This document shows, one piece after another, positions 49,074 to 57,711 of a stretch of 64,000 nt of DNA; positions within the stretch are counted from its first letter, which is position 1; every line of letters starts with the position of its first letter. Below the pieces are notes generated by a model. That model made no database searches. It had not been told where the DNA came from and saw nothing but the letters and a program-made list of their open reading frames with translations. Origin of the DNA: JAIBJN01 sp963847985 (GTDB taxonomy: Bacteria > Actinomycetota > Thermoleophilia > Gaiellales > Gaiellaceae); the NCBI GenBank assembly GCA_963847985.1, contig CAWKBS010000009.1, positions 62,001 through 126,000 of the forward strand, written 5' to 3'. A program made the position numbers and the translations under genes.

Positions 49074-50609
49074 CTACATCCGGTCGGGCGCCTCGACCCC
49101 GACCAGGTCGAGGCTGCGGGCGATCACGGCCTTCGCGGCCATGACCAGCGCGAGCCGGAAGGCCTGCTCCTCGCTCTCGAGCACGCGGTGGTGGTGGTAG
49201 AAGCGGTGGAAGTCGTCCGCGAGGCGGATCGCGTAGGTGGGGAGCGCCTGCGGGCTGCGCCGCTCGGCCGCCTCCGCGGCGATCGCGGGGAACTCGGCGA
49301 GCCGCTTGACGAGGTCGCGTTCCTCCGCGGCCAGCTCGGCGTGCGGCTCCGGGTCGACCACGGCCTCGCCCGCGTTCCGCAGGATCCCCGCGATGCGCGC
49401 GTGGGCGTACTGGACGTAGTAGACCGGGTTCTTCTCGCTCTTCTCGCGGGCCAGGTCGACGTCCACGGTGATCGTCTGGTCCGGCCCCCGTGCCGCCAGA
49501 TACCAGCGGCCGGCGTCGACGCCGACCTCGTCCACGAACTCGTCGAGCGTGACTACGTCGCCCCGGCGCTTGGACATCTTCACCATGTCTCCGCCCCGGG
49601 TCAGGTGGACGAGCTGGTAGAGGATCACCTCCACGCGCGCAGGGTCGTAGCCGAGCATGCGGGCGATCACCTCGTACCAGCCGCGAACGCCGTGGTGGTC
49701 GGCGCCGAGGACGTAGATCGCGCGGTCGAAGCCGCGCTCGAGCTTGTCGCGCAGATACGCAATGTCGGCAGCCTCGTACGTGGGCAGGCCTCCGCGCTCG
49801 GCCGAGCGGACGAGCACGCGGTCCTTCTCGTCGCCGAAGGCCGTCGAGCGTACCCAGACGGCGCCGTCGCTCGCGTAGGTGTCGAGCCGCTCCAGGAGCT
49901 CGGGGAGCTCCAGCTCGACCTCGCTCTGGCGCGCCCAGGAGTCGAAGTGGATCCGGAAGCGCTCGAGGCTCTCCTCGATCCGGTGGAGCATGTGCGGGAC
50001 CGGGTCGCCCTCGCGCGCCGCAAGCTCCTCGACGTAGTCGCCCGCGTAGCCGTTCTCGGGCGCCGGCTCGCCGCGGCGGGCGGCCTCGACCGAGGCGCGG
50101 AAGCGCTCCATCTGCGTCCCCGCGTCGTTGTAGTAGTACTCCCGCTCGACCTGGTGGCCGGCGAAGGCGAGGAGGCGCGCGACCGAGTCCCCGTAGGCGC
50201 CGTTGCGGGCCGCGGCGACCGTGATCGGGCCGGTCGGGTTCGCGCTCACCATCTCGACCTGCACGCGCTCGGGGCTTCCGGCCGAGCCTGCGCCGTACTC
50301 CGCTCCGGCCGCGATCATCTCGTCGAGGGCTTCGCCGAACCAGGCGGGCGAGAGCCAGAGGTTCAGGAACCCGGGCGGCGCCGTCTCGGCCCGCTCGACC
50401 CCCGGGACCGCGGTGGCAGCCGCCGCCAGGTCGGCCGCGATCTCGAGCGGCGGCTGTTTGCGGGCACCCGCCAGCCGCAGCGCCACGTTCGTCGCGTAGT
50501 CGCCGTGCTCCGGGTTCCCGGGGCGCTCGAGGACGACCGGCGAACCGGCGACCCGCGCAAGCTCCTCCTCCAGCCGGCCGAGGGCCGTGGCGGCGGTGTT
50601 CACGGTCAT
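49074..50609 (-). CDS. argS: Arginyl-tRNA synthetase lacking a normal HIGH motif
   Basis: A 511-residue class I synthetase. The N-terminal additive domain (residues 1-100), EREYYYNDAGTQMERF, DIAYLRDKLERGFDRAIYVL, ADHHGVRGWYEVIARMLGY, VKMSKRRGDVVTLDEFVDEV (KMSKS loop) and a DALR-type anticodon domain all fit ArgRS. The HIGH region reads SANPTGPITVAAARNGAYGD, whereas standard enzymes have SANPTGPLHVGH; both histidines are missing. ATG is seven bases after TACGAT (leaderless). No other argS is in the window. Since argS is essential, this may be a functional lineage variant. Confidence 0.92.
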   Translation of the reverse strand: MTVNTAATALGRLEEELARVAGSPVVLERPGNPEHGDYATNVALRLAGARKQPPLEIAADLAAAATAVPGVERAETAPPGFLNLWLSPAWFGEALDEMIAAGAEYGAGSAGSPERVQVEMVSANPTGPITVAAARNGAYGDSVARLLAFAGHQVEREYYYNDAGTQMERFRASVEAARRGEPAPENGYAGDYVEELAAREGDPVPHMLHRIEESLERFRIHFDSWARQSEVELELPELLERLDTYASDGAVWVRSTAFGDEKDRVLVRSAERGGLPTYEAADIAYLRDKLERGFDRAIYVLGADHHGVRGWYEVIARMLGYDPARVEVILYQLVHLTRGGDMVKMSKRRGDVVTLDEFVDEVGVDAGRWYLAARGPDQTITVDVDLAREKSEKNPVYYVQYAHARIAGILRNAGEAVVDPEPHAELAAEERDLVKRLAEFPAIAAEAAERRSPQALPTYAIRLADDFHRFYHHHRVLESEEQAFRLALVMAAKAVIARSLDLVGVEAPDRM

Positions 50610-50632
50610 GGCGTATATCGTAGGGAGCCGTG
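50607..50632. promoter_or_regulatory. Overlapping divergent leaderless promoters of argS and DUF3467
   Basis: The minus-strand -10 box TACGAT (50622-50617) lies seven bases before the argS ATG. The plus-strand -10 box TATCGT (50616-50621) lies eight bases before GTG 50630. The two boxes overlap on opposite strands, so one polymerase should exclude the other. Confidence 0.6.
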
Positions 50633-50929
50633 GAGGAGGACGAACAGCGTGAGCGGCAGCTCAACATCCATCTCGACCCCGAGAACCTGGCGGGCGTGTA
50701 CGCGAACTTCGCCAACGTCAGCTTCTCGGACTACGAGTTCACGCTGACGTTCGCCCGGATCGACCACGAGGTCGAGGACGGAGATGTGCCCGGCGTGGTC
50801 GTCAGCCGCGTGAACATGTCCCCGCGGTTCATGAAGGAGCTCATGGACGCGATGGCCGACTCCTGGTCGAAGTGGTCGACCCGCGAGGGGATCCGAAACC
50901 TCCCCGAGCAGGAAGACAACGAGTCCTAG
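50630..50929 (+). CDS. DUF3467 protein
   Basis: A 99-residue protein of the DUF3467 family. The pattern VYANFANVSFSDYEFTLTFA, then VSRVNMSPRFMKELMDAMAD, is characteristic. The biochemical role is unknown; relatives occur widely near housekeeping genes. It is divergent from argS with overlapping -10 boxes. No membrane or signal segment is present. It ends five bases before the M48 protease stop. Confidence 0.85.
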   Translation: MEEDEQRERQLNIHLDPENLAGVYANFANVSFSDYEFTLTFARIDHEVEDGDVPGVVVSRVNMSPRFMKELMDAMADSWSKWSTREGIRNLPEQEDNES

Positions 50930-50934
50930 GCGGG

Positions 50935-52176
50935 TTAGCCCGGCCAGGCCTGCGCCATCCCGATCCGCTCCAGCGGGGTCGGATGGGAGCCGTACCAGAG
51001 CGCGAGCCACGCAGGCGGGTCGGGGTCGGCGAGGCCCGTCCTGACGAAATTGCGGTCGAGGGCGATCCCGCTCTCCGGATCGCGGGTGGCCTCGAGGGCG
51101 AGCCAGTCCGCCTCGGCCTCGTAACGCCGTGAGACCGCGTTGGCGAGCGGCTCGGTAAGGAGCAGGTAGGCGAACGCGAAGGCGAGCCCGAGCGGCACGA
51201 GCCGCGGGCCGAGGCCGCCGTAGCGGTTCGTGATCCATGCGAGCCCGAAGACGCCGGGCACGGCGAGCAGCGTGAACCAGGCGAGGCCCTTCCACAGGTG
51301 GCGCTGCTCGACGTGGGCAAGCTCGTGCGCGGTGACGAAACGGATCTCGCCTCGGGAGAAGCGGCCGTCGAGCAGCGTGTCGTAGAGCACGACGCGCCGG
51401 GTCGGGCCGAGGCCCGCGATGTAGGCGTTCGCGGTGGTCGTGCGCCGGCTCGCGTCGGCGACGAGGACGTCGTCGACCTCGACGCCCATGCCTGCGGCGA
51501 GCGCCTCGATCTCCGTCGCGAGGGCCCGGTCGGGCAGCGGCTCGAAGCGGTTGAAAAGCGGCTGGACGACGAGCGGCTGGACGACGATGAAGACGACGCC
51601 GATCGCAGCGAGCGCGGGCGCGCCCACGAGCCACCAGCGCCGCCCGAAGCGCCCGGCCAGCCAGACGGCGCCCGCGACCGCGATCGAGACGAGCACGGCC
51701 CGGACGCCGAGCGCGGTCAGCCGATCGGTCAGCCAGCCGGTCCAGGACTGCTCGGAGAGACCGAAGTCGCGGCGCCGCGCAAGAAACACGGCGCCGAACG
51801 GGAGCGTGGCGAGCCAGCCGGCGACCACGACCGCCAGCCCGACGAGAACCGACGTGCGAACCCGGCCGCGCCCGAACCGCTCCAGGCCGGCCGCGAGCGG
51901 CCTCGCCTTCCAGACCGCCACAGCCAGTACGGCCACCTCCGCCGCCAGCGAGAGGAAGAAGAGCAGCCTCGACGTGGTGCGGTAGTCGTCGATCCGCTCG
52001 AGGAGGGCCGCCGGGAAGTAGTCGCCGGCAGCCAGGTCGGGGAGCGCGAGGTCGGGGACCTCCGTCCGCCAGAGCAGGAGCGCCGCCGCGACCCAGGCGA
52101 CGGCAGCCGCGGCGAGGGCGAGGCCCTTCGCTAACGTCCGCCTGCCGTGCGCGCCGCCGTTGTCTCCGACATTCAC
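50935..52176 (-). CDS. M48-family membrane metalloprotease (Ste24/CAAX type)
   Basis: A 413-residue integral membrane protease. About seven helices are visible. The zinc motif is FVTAHELAHVEQRHLW with the third ligand in YEAEADWLAL (ExxxD). LFNRFEPLPDRAL, NAYIAGLGPTRRVVLYDTLL and SHPTPLERI are typical of Ste24-like enzymes. It probably trims or degrades membrane proteins. The start is uncertain: GTG 52176 overlaps the divergent phosphoesterase by 30 bases, and no later start codon precedes the first helix. Confidence 0.88.
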   Translation of the reverse strand: MNVGDNGGAHGRRTLAKGLALAAAAVAWVAAALLLWRTEVPDLALPDLAAGDYFPAALLERIDDYRTTSRLLFFLSLAAEVAVLAVAVWKARPLAAGLERFGRGRVRTSVLVGLAVVVAGWLATLPFGAVFLARRRDFGLSEQSWTGWLTDRLTALGVRAVLVSIAVAGAVWLAGRFGRRWWLVGAPALAAIGVVFIVVQPLVVQPLFNRFEPLPDRALATEIEALAAGMGVEVDDVLVADASRRTTTANAYIAGLGPTRRVVLYDTLLDGRFSRGEIRFVTAHELAHVEQRHLWKGLAWFTLLAVPGVFGLAWITNRYGGLGPRLVPLGLAFAFAYLLLTEPLANAVSRRYEAEADWLALEATRDPESGIALDRNFVRTGLADPDPPAWLALWYGSHPTPLERIGMAQAWPG

Positions 52177-52872
52177 GGGAACCTCCATGCCCTCGAGGCC
52201 GTGCTCGAGGCGATCGACCGGGACGCGCCCGACGAGCTCTGGTGCCTGGGCGACCTCGTTGGCTACGGCCCGCGCCCGAACCGCTGCTGCGCCCTCATGG
52301 CGGAGCGGGCGGACGTGTGCCTGATAGGTAACCACGACCTCGCTGCCCTCGGCCGGCTCGACCTCGCGATCTTCTCCCCGGACGCCGCCCTCAGCGCCGC
52401 CTGGACGGCAGCGTGCCTCGAGCCCGAGAGGCGGGCGTTCCTCGAGCCGCTCGAGCCGCGCGGAGAGCGCGACGGCACCGGCCTCTTCCACGCAAGCCCC
52501 CGCGACCCGGTCTGGGAGTACGTCCTCTCGCCCGGCATCGCGTACGCGGGCCTGGCTGCGACGCCGCACGAGCGCGTGCTCGTGGGCCACAGCCACGTCG
52601 CGCTCCACTTCCGCCTCGCCACCACGACCCTGGCGACCGCAGAGGCGGGCACCGAGCTCGAGCTCGCCGACGACCGCTGGCTCCTCAATCCGGGCTCGGT
52701 CGGGCAGCCGCGGGACGGCGACCCGCGGGCGGCCTGGCTCCTGCTCGACCTGGAGGCGGGGAAGGCGACGTTCCGGCGCGAGACGTACGACGTCGGCGCG
52801 ACCCAGGCGGAGATCCGCGAGCGCGGGCTACCCGAGGCCCTGGCCGCCCGCCTCGAGCACGGCGTCTCCTAG
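52147..52872 (+). CDS. Metallophosphoesterase (YfcE/MJ0936-like)
   Basis: A 241-residue phosphoesterase with VSDIHGNLHALEAVL, CLGDLVGYGPRP, LIGNHDLAALG, HASPRDPVWEYVLSP, LVGHSHVALHF and LNPGSVGQPRDGDPRA, a complete metal site. Substrate is unknown; relatives are phosphodiesterases. GTG 52147 is nine bases after TAACGT. The start overlaps the divergent M48 gene, and the TAG shares bases with the sigma factor stop (CTAG). Confidence 0.88.
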   Translation: MRAAVVSDIHGNLHALEAVLEAIDRDAPDELWCLGDLVGYGPRPNRCCALMAERADVCLIGNHDLAALGRLDLAIFSPDAALSAAWTAACLEPERRAFLEPLEPRGERDGTGLFHASPRDPVWEYVLSPGIAYAGLAATPHERVLVGHSHVALHFRLATTTLATAEAGTELELADDRWLLNPGSVGQPRDGDPRAAWLLLDLEAGKATFRRETYDVGATQAEIRERGLPEALAARLEHGVS

Positions 52873-53459
52873 GTCAGCGTCTCGGCCCGCGCGCTCTGGC
52901 GCGAGACCTCGACCTCGATGCCCTCGCGCTCGAGCGCGAGCTGCACCTCTTCGCGGGCCTTGAAGATCCGCCACTTGACCGTGGCGAGCGTGATCTCGAG
53001 GGAGTCGGCGATCTCCGTGTAGGAGAGCCCGACGACGTCGCGGAGGAGCAGGGCCATCTTGAGGTCGGGGTTGAGCAAGCCGACCGCGCGCCAGACGGCA
53101 TCGATGACCTCGGTGCGCTCGGGCGGCGTGTCCACCACCTCGAGCGGAGGCATGTCGTCCAGCGTCACGACCGCGTGGGGCTTCCGGTCGCGGGCCCGCA
53201 GCTCGTCCAGGACGCGGTTCTTGGCAATCTGGAAGAGCCAGGTCGTGAAGCGGCAGCGCAGCGAGAAGCCCGGCAGCCCCTGGTAGATCCGCAGGAAGAT
53301 CTCCTGCGTCAGATCCTCCGCCAGGGCCCGGTCACCGACGATCCGGAGGACGTAGTTGAACACCGGCCCCTCGTACATCTCGAGGAGCACCTGGAAGGCG
53401 CGTTCGTCCCCCTTTTGCGCTCGCCGCAGGAGGAGATGGTCAGGTTGAGGTAAAGGCAC
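52869..53459 (-). CDS. ECF-type RNA polymerase sigma factor
   Basis: A 196-residue sigma factor with regions 2 and 4. LLRRAQKGDERAFQVLLEMY, DRALAEDLTQEIFLRIYQGL and RCRFTTWLFQIAKNRVLDEL form region 2. LRDVVGLSYTEIADSLEITL and ATVKWRIFKAREEVQLAL form region 4. The 21-residue tail EREGIEVEVSRQSARAETLT is unremarkable. GTG 53459 with TATACT about 30 bases upstream. No anti-sigma gene is adjacent. Targets are unknown. Confidence 0.92.
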   Translation of the reverse strand: MPLPQPDHLLLRRAQKGDERAFQVLLEMYEGPVFNYVLRIVGDRALAEDLTQEIFLRIYQGLPGFSLRCRFTTWLFQIAKNRVLDELRARDRKPHAVVTLDDMPPLEVVDTPPERTEVIDAVWRAVGLLNPDLKMALLLRDVVGLSYTEIADSLEITLATVKWRIFKAREEVQLALEREGIEVEVSRQSARAETLT

Positions 53460-53503
53460 GCGTGTGGCCCGGGCCGCGGGGTGAGCGGAGTATAGCTCCG
53501 GGG

Positions 53504-54991
53504 TTAGACCGAGCGGACCAGGATCCTGCCGGTCATCCCCTTCGCCATGGGAAGTCCCAGTAGCCACAGACACGTGGGTACTAGATCGGCAAGCGCACCG
53601 TCCTCCTGTAGCACCCCGTTTGGCATGGTGACGACGAGGGGCACCGGGTTCGTCGTGTGCGCCGTGTGCGGGCTCACCCCGTCGGACTCGAGTTGCTTCT
53701 CGGCGTTCCCGTGGTCGGCGGTGATCACGCAGACGCCGCCGAGCGCCTCGACGGCAGCGACCGTCTTCCCGAGCGCCGCGTCGGTCGCCTCGACTGCCTT
53801 CACGACCGCGGGGATCACGCCCGTGTGCCCGACCATGTCCGGGTTCGCGTAGTTGACGACCGCGAACCGGTAGCCGTTCGGGAGCTCCGCCGCGAAGCGC
53901 TCGGCCACCTCCGCGGCGGACATCTCGGGCTTCAGGTCGTACGTGGCCACGTCGCGCGGCGACGGGACGAGGACACGCGTCTCCCCCTCCCACTCCTGCT
54001 CGCGGCCGCCGTTGAAGAAGTAGGTGACGTGGGCGTACTTCTCCGTCTCGGCGGCGTGGAGCTGGCGCAGCCCGTGCCCGGCGAGCACCTCGGCGATCGT
54101 GCCCTCGACCACCTGCTCCTCGAAGACGACCGGGCAGTCGAAGTCGGCGCGGTAGCGGGTCATCGTCGTCAGGTCGACGCCCTCCTCCAGGAGCCGCTGC
54201 GAGAGCTGACGAGCCCGGTCGGGCCGAAAGTTGAAGTGGATCGCGGCGTCGCCCGCCGTCAGCCGCGGCAGCGGCAGGACGACCGGCTCGACGAACTCGT
54301 CCGTCACGTCGCGGGCGTAGGAGGCTTCGACGGCCGCGACCGGGTCGTCGGCCTGCTCTCCTTCCCCGCGCAGGATCGCGGCGAGCGCGCGCTCCGTTCG
54401 CTCCCAGCGCTGGTCGCGGTCCATGGCGTGGTAGCGGCCCGAGACGGTGGCGATGCGGGCGCCCTCGGCCACGAGCTCCGCCAGGTCGCTGCGCGCCGAG
54501 GTCGGCGAGACGTCGCGGCCGTCGGTGAACGCGTGCACGTAGGTGCGCTCGGCCATCCCCTCTCGGCGGGCGAGCTCGAGCAGGGCGCGCAGGTGGTCGA
54601 TGTGCGAGTGGACGCCGCCGTAGGAGACGAGCCCGAGCAGGTGGACGTTGCCGCCGCGCTCCTTCGCCCGCCGGAAGGCGCCGGTGAGCGCAGGACTCTC
54701 GAAGAGCGCGCCCGACTCGATCGCCCGGTTCACGCGCATGAGGTCCTGGAAGATCACACGGCCGGAGCCGATGGTCAGGTGGCCGACCTCCGAGTTGCCC
54801 ATCTGGCCCGGCGGCAGGCCGACGTCCTCGCCCGACGCGCCCAGCGTCGCGTGCGGGTAGCGCTCCCAGAGCGCGTCGAAGACGGGCGTGTCGGCGAGCT
54901 CGACCGCGTTCCCCGGGCCCGGCGGCGCGCAGCCCCATCCGTCCAGGATGACGAGCGCTACGAGCGGGAAAGGCGGGCGGCCGTCAGGCAA
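53504..54991 (-). CDS. gpmI: Phosphoglycerate mutase, 2,3-bisphosphoglycerate-independent
   Basis: A 495-residue alkaline-phosphatase-fold mutase that interconverts 3- and 2-phosphoglycerate with two Mn ions. LVILDGWGCAPPGPGNA, GQMGNSEVGHLTIGSGRVIF (phosphorylated Ser), SYGGVHSHIDHLRALLELA, YVHAFTDGRDVSPTSA, HFNFRPDRARQLS, NYANPDMVGHTG and ITADHGNAEKQ are all present. TTG 54991 is the only start codon ahead of the first motif and lies inside the tpiA end (34-base overlap). Its product 2-phosphoglycerate is also the substrate of Pgk2 encoded at 11922. Confidence 0.95.
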   Translation of the reverse strand: MPDGRPPFPLVALVILDGWGCAPPGPGNAVELADTPVFDALWERYPHATLGASGEDVGLPPGQMGNSEVGHLTIGSGRVIFQDLMRVNRAIESGALFESPALTGAFRRAKERGGNVHLLGLVSYGGVHSHIDHLRALLELARREGMAERTYVHAFTDGRDVSPTSARSDLAELVAEGARIATVSGRYHAMDRDQRWERTERALAAILRGEGEQADDPVAAVEASYARDVTDEFVEPVVLPLPRLTAGDAAIHFNFRPDRARQLSQRLLEEGVDLTTMTRYRADFDCPVVFEEQVVEGTIAEVLAGHGLRQLHAAETEKYAHVTYFFNGGREQEWEGETRVLVPSPRDVATYDLKPEMSAAEVAERFAAELPNGYRFAVVNYANPDMVGHTGVIPAVVKAVEATDAALGKTVAAVEALGGVCVITADHGNAEKQLESDGVSPHTAHTTNPVPLVVTMPNGVLQEDGALADLVPTCLWLLGLPMAKGMTGRILVRSV

Positions 54992-55689
54992 ATCGCTGCG
55001 AACGATTCCACGTCGAGCGAGGCGCCGCCGACGAGCGCGCCGTCCACGTCCGGCTGGGAGAGGAGGTCCTCGGCGTTCTCGGGCTTGACCGAGCCGCCGT
55101 AGAGGATGCGGCCGACCGGGTACAGGCCGCGGATCAGCGCGTGCGCCTCCTGCGCGGTCTCGGGCGTCGCCGTCTTGCCGGTTCCGATCGCCCAGACGGG
55201 CTCGTAGGCGACGTCGAGCGCCGCAGGCGGCTCCGGAACGGCCGCGGCGATGGCTTCGACCTGGCGGCGCAGGACGGCCTCGGTCTCGCCCGCCTCCCGC
55301 TCTGCGAGCGTCTCGCCGACGCAGGCGATGACACCGAGCCCGGCGTCGAGCGCCGCGCGCGCCCGGCGGGCGGTCGTCTCGTCGGTCTCGCCGAAGTACT
55401 GGCGGCGCTCGGAGTGGCCCACGATCGCGCCGGCGACGCCGGCCTCGAGCAGCATCGTGCAGGAGACCTCCCCCGTGAACGCGCCCTCGTCCTCCCAGTG
55501 GACGTTCTGCGCGTAGACGTGGACGGCGGTCCGGTCGAGCTCGGCGACGGCCGCTTGGAGCGAGACGAACGGCGGGGCGACCACGACGTCGACACCCTCG
55601 GCGCCGCCGAGGGCGGCGCGAAGCCGGGCGCAGAATACGGCGGCCTCCCCCGTCCCTTTGAACATCTTCCAGTTGCCGGCGATCAGCAT
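54958..55689 (-). CDS. tpiA: Triosephosphate isomerase
   Basis: A 243-residue TIM barrel. AGNWKMFKGTGEAAV has the catalytic Lys, VGHSERRQYFGETDE the His, and VAYEPVWAIGTGKTATPE the Glu and loop 6. YGGSVKPENAEDLL and GALVGGASLD close the phosphate site. It interconverts glyceraldehyde 3-phosphate and dihydroxyacetone phosphate. ATG 55689 is 11 bases after the MDR stop, in the gap-pgk-MDR-tpiA-gpmI operon. Confidence 0.96.
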   Translation of the reverse strand: MLIAGNWKMFKGTGEAAVFCARLRAALGGAEGVDVVVAPPFVSLQAAVAELDRTAVHVYAQNVHWEDEGAFTGEVSCTMLLEAGVAGAIVGHSERRQYFGETDETTARRARAALDAGLGVIACVGETLAEREAGETEAVLRRQVEAIAAAVPEPPAALDVAYEPVWAIGTGKTATPETAQEAHALIRGLYPVGRILYGGSVKPENAEDLLSQPDVDGALVGGASLDVESFAAICLTAARLSRS

Positions 55690-55699
55690 GGCGGTCCAT

Positions 55700-56662
55700 T
55701 CATGGCGTGATCACGACCTTTCCGCGAGCGTGCCCCTCCTCCACGTACGCGATGGCCTCGGGGACCTCGCTCAGCGGGTAGGTCCTGTCGATGACCGGCG
55801 TGACCTTGCCGGCTTCGACGAGCGCCGTGAGGGTCACCAGGTCCTCGTTGGTCTCCTTCGTCATGAGCACTCGCATGTGCTGACCCACGAACGGGGACGC
55901 CACGAGTGCCCGCAGGATCCGGTCGATCCCCGCGAACCAGCCCTCGCCGCTGCTCAGCACCAGCGTTCCCTTCGGGGTGAGCGCGCGTCTGCAGGCCGAG
56001 GGCGAGGCGGTCCCCGCCAGCTGGAAGATCAGGTCGTACCGCCGTTCGCCGCGCGTGAAGTCCTCCCGCGTGTAGTCGACCACGTGGTCGGCCCCGAGCG
56101 AGCGGACGAGGTCCACCTTCGACGAGCTGCAGACACCGGTGACGCCGGCTCCGAGCTCCTTGCCGATCTGGACGGCGTACGTGCCGACGCCTCCGCCCGC
56201 ACCGATGATCAGGACCTCCTGGCCCGGCTGCATGGCCCCGACGTCGCGGAGCCCCTGGAGCGCCGTGCAGCCGGCCATGGCCACGGTGGCGGCGCTCTCG
56301 AACGAAAGACCGGCCGGCTTCGGCACGAAGTGGCTCTCGTCGGCGCAGGCATAGTCGGCGAACGCGCCTTTGCACCAGCCGAGCACGTCGTCACCCGGTC
56401 GGAGCCGGGTCACGTCCTTGCCGACGGCCTCGACCTGTCCGGCGACGTCCGTGCCCCTGATCGGCACCGTCGGGGTCCGCAGCCCGGTTCCCGCCGCGCG
56501 GACGATGAAGGGGCTGGCCCGCATGAGGTGCCAGTCCTGGGGATTGACCGAGGCTGCGCGCACGCGCACGAGCACATCGCCGTCGCCGACCGTCGGGCTC
56601 TCGACCTCCCGCAGCTCGAGGACGTCCGGCGGGCCGTACTTGTCCTGGACAACGGCCCTCAC
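55700..56662 (-). CDS. MDR-superfamily NAD(P)-dependent oxidoreductase
   Basis: A 320-residue quinone-reductase-like enzyme. Features are VRVRAASVNPQDWHLMRASP, IRGTDVAGQVEAVGKDV, IIGAGGGVGTYAVQIGKELG (NADPH loop) and DHVVDYTREDFT. No structural zinc loop is present. It lies between pgk and tpiA, with three and ten bases to its neighbours, so it is transcribed with glycolytic genes. This insertion is unusual. The substrate is unknown; a role in NADPH/NADH or quinone balance is only a guess. Confidence 0.88.
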   Translation of the reverse strand: MRAVVQDKYGPPDVLELREVESPTVGDGDVLVRVRAASVNPQDWHLMRASPFIVRAAGTGLRTPTVPIRGTDVAGQVEAVGKDVTRLRPGDDVLGWCKGAFADYACADESHFVPKPAGLSFESAATVAMAGCTALQGLRDVGAMQPGQEVLIIGAGGGVGTYAVQIGKELGAGVTGVCSSSKVDLVRSLGADHVVDYTREDFTRGERRYDLIFQLAGTASPSACRRALTPKGTLVLSSGEGWFAGIDRILRALVASPFVGQHMRVLMTKETNEDLVTLTALVEAGKVTPVIDRTYPLSEVPEAIAYVEEGHARGKVVITP

Positions 56663-56665
56663 GTG

Positions 56666-57697
56666 TCAGGCCTCCGGGATGGCGACGACGCCGGGCAGCT
56701 CTTTGCCCTCGAGCAGCTCGAGCGAGGCGCCGCCGCCGGTCGAGATCCAGTCGATCCGCTCGGCGAGGCCGAGCTCCTCCACCGCCCGCACCGAGTCGCC
56801 CCCGCCCACGACCGTGTGCGCGCTCGCGGCGGCCACGGCCTCCGCGACCGCCTTCGTCCCCTCGGCGAACCTGGGCCATTCGAAGACGCCCATCGGGCCG
56901 TTCCAGAACACCGTGCGGGCCTCGGCGATTCGCGCAGCGTAACGCTCACGCGTTGCCGGGCCGACGTCGAGGCCGAGCCAGCCGTCGGGCACGTCGTCCC
57001 AGGCGACCACCCGGGACTCCGCGTCCGGCTCGAACGCGGCCGCGGCGACCACGTCAGCCGGCAGCTCGTAGCCGGCGTCGCGCTCGACCTCCTCGGCCAT
57101 CTTCCCACCGATCAGGAGCGTGTCCGCCCGCTCGGCAAGCGAGGTGAGGACACCGATCTTGTCCGCCACCTTCGCGCCGCCGAGCACGGCGACGAACGGC
57201 CGCTCGGGGCCCTCGAGCAGGGCGCCGAGCTCGTTGAGCTCCAGCAGGAGTAACAGGCCCGCGTACGCCGGAAGCTCGTGCGCCACACCCTCGGTGGACG
57301 CATGCGCGCGGTGGGCCGAGCCGAACGCATCGTTGACGAAGAGATCGCCGTGCGCCGCCAGCTCGCGCGCGAGCCCGGGGTCGTTCGTCGTCTCGCGCGG
57401 GTCGAAGCGCGTGTTCTCGAGGAGTCGGATGCGCTCGTCGGGGACCAGCTCGCGGAGCCGCTCCTCGACCGGCGCCAGCGAGAACGCGGGATCCTGGCCC
57501 TTCGGGCGGCCCAGGTGCGACATGAGCACCACCTCGGCCGCGTCCCGGTCGAGCAGAAGCCTGATCGTCGGCAGCGCCGCGGTGATCCGCGTGTCGTCGG
57601 CGACGCGCCCGTCCTCGAGCGGAACGTTGAAGTCGACGCGGGCGAGCACCCGCTTGCCGGTGACGTCGGCAGCCTCGACGGAGCGCGGTCGGTGCAC
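56666..57697 (-). CDS. pgk: Phosphoglycerate kinase, compact form
   Basis: A 343-residue kinase, about 45 residues shorter than the usual 385-400. Landmarks are RVLARVDFNVPLEDGRVADD, LMSHLGRPKGQDP, ENTRFDPRETTNDPG, LFVNDAFGSAHRAHASTEG, AVLGGAKVADKIGVL, GPMGVFEWPRFAEGTKAVAE and GGGDSVRAVEELGL with STGGGASLELLEG. Two deletions are visible: one before LLENTRF and one after GGKMAEEV. Both remove helices that vary in the family. GTG 57697 starts the frame 14 bases after the gap stop. It is the second gene of the glycolytic operon. Confidence 0.93.
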   Translation of the reverse strand: MHRPRSVEAADVTGKRVLARVDFNVPLEDGRVADDTRITAALPTIRLLLDRDAAEVVLMSHLGRPKGQDPAFSLAPVEERLRELVPDERIRLLENTRFDPRETTNDPGLARELAAHGDLFVNDAFGSAHRAHASTEGVAHELPAYAGLLLLLELNELGALLEGPERPFVAVLGGAKVADKIGVLTSLAERADTLLIGGKMAEEVERDAGYELPADVVAAAAFEPDAESRVVAWDDVPDGWLGLDVGPATRERYAARIAEARTVFWNGPMGVFEWPRFAEGTKAVAEAVAAASAHTVVGGGDSVRAVEELGLAERIDWISTGGGASLELLEGKELPGVVAIPEA

Positions 57698-57711
57698 CGC
57701 CGCAGCCTCCC

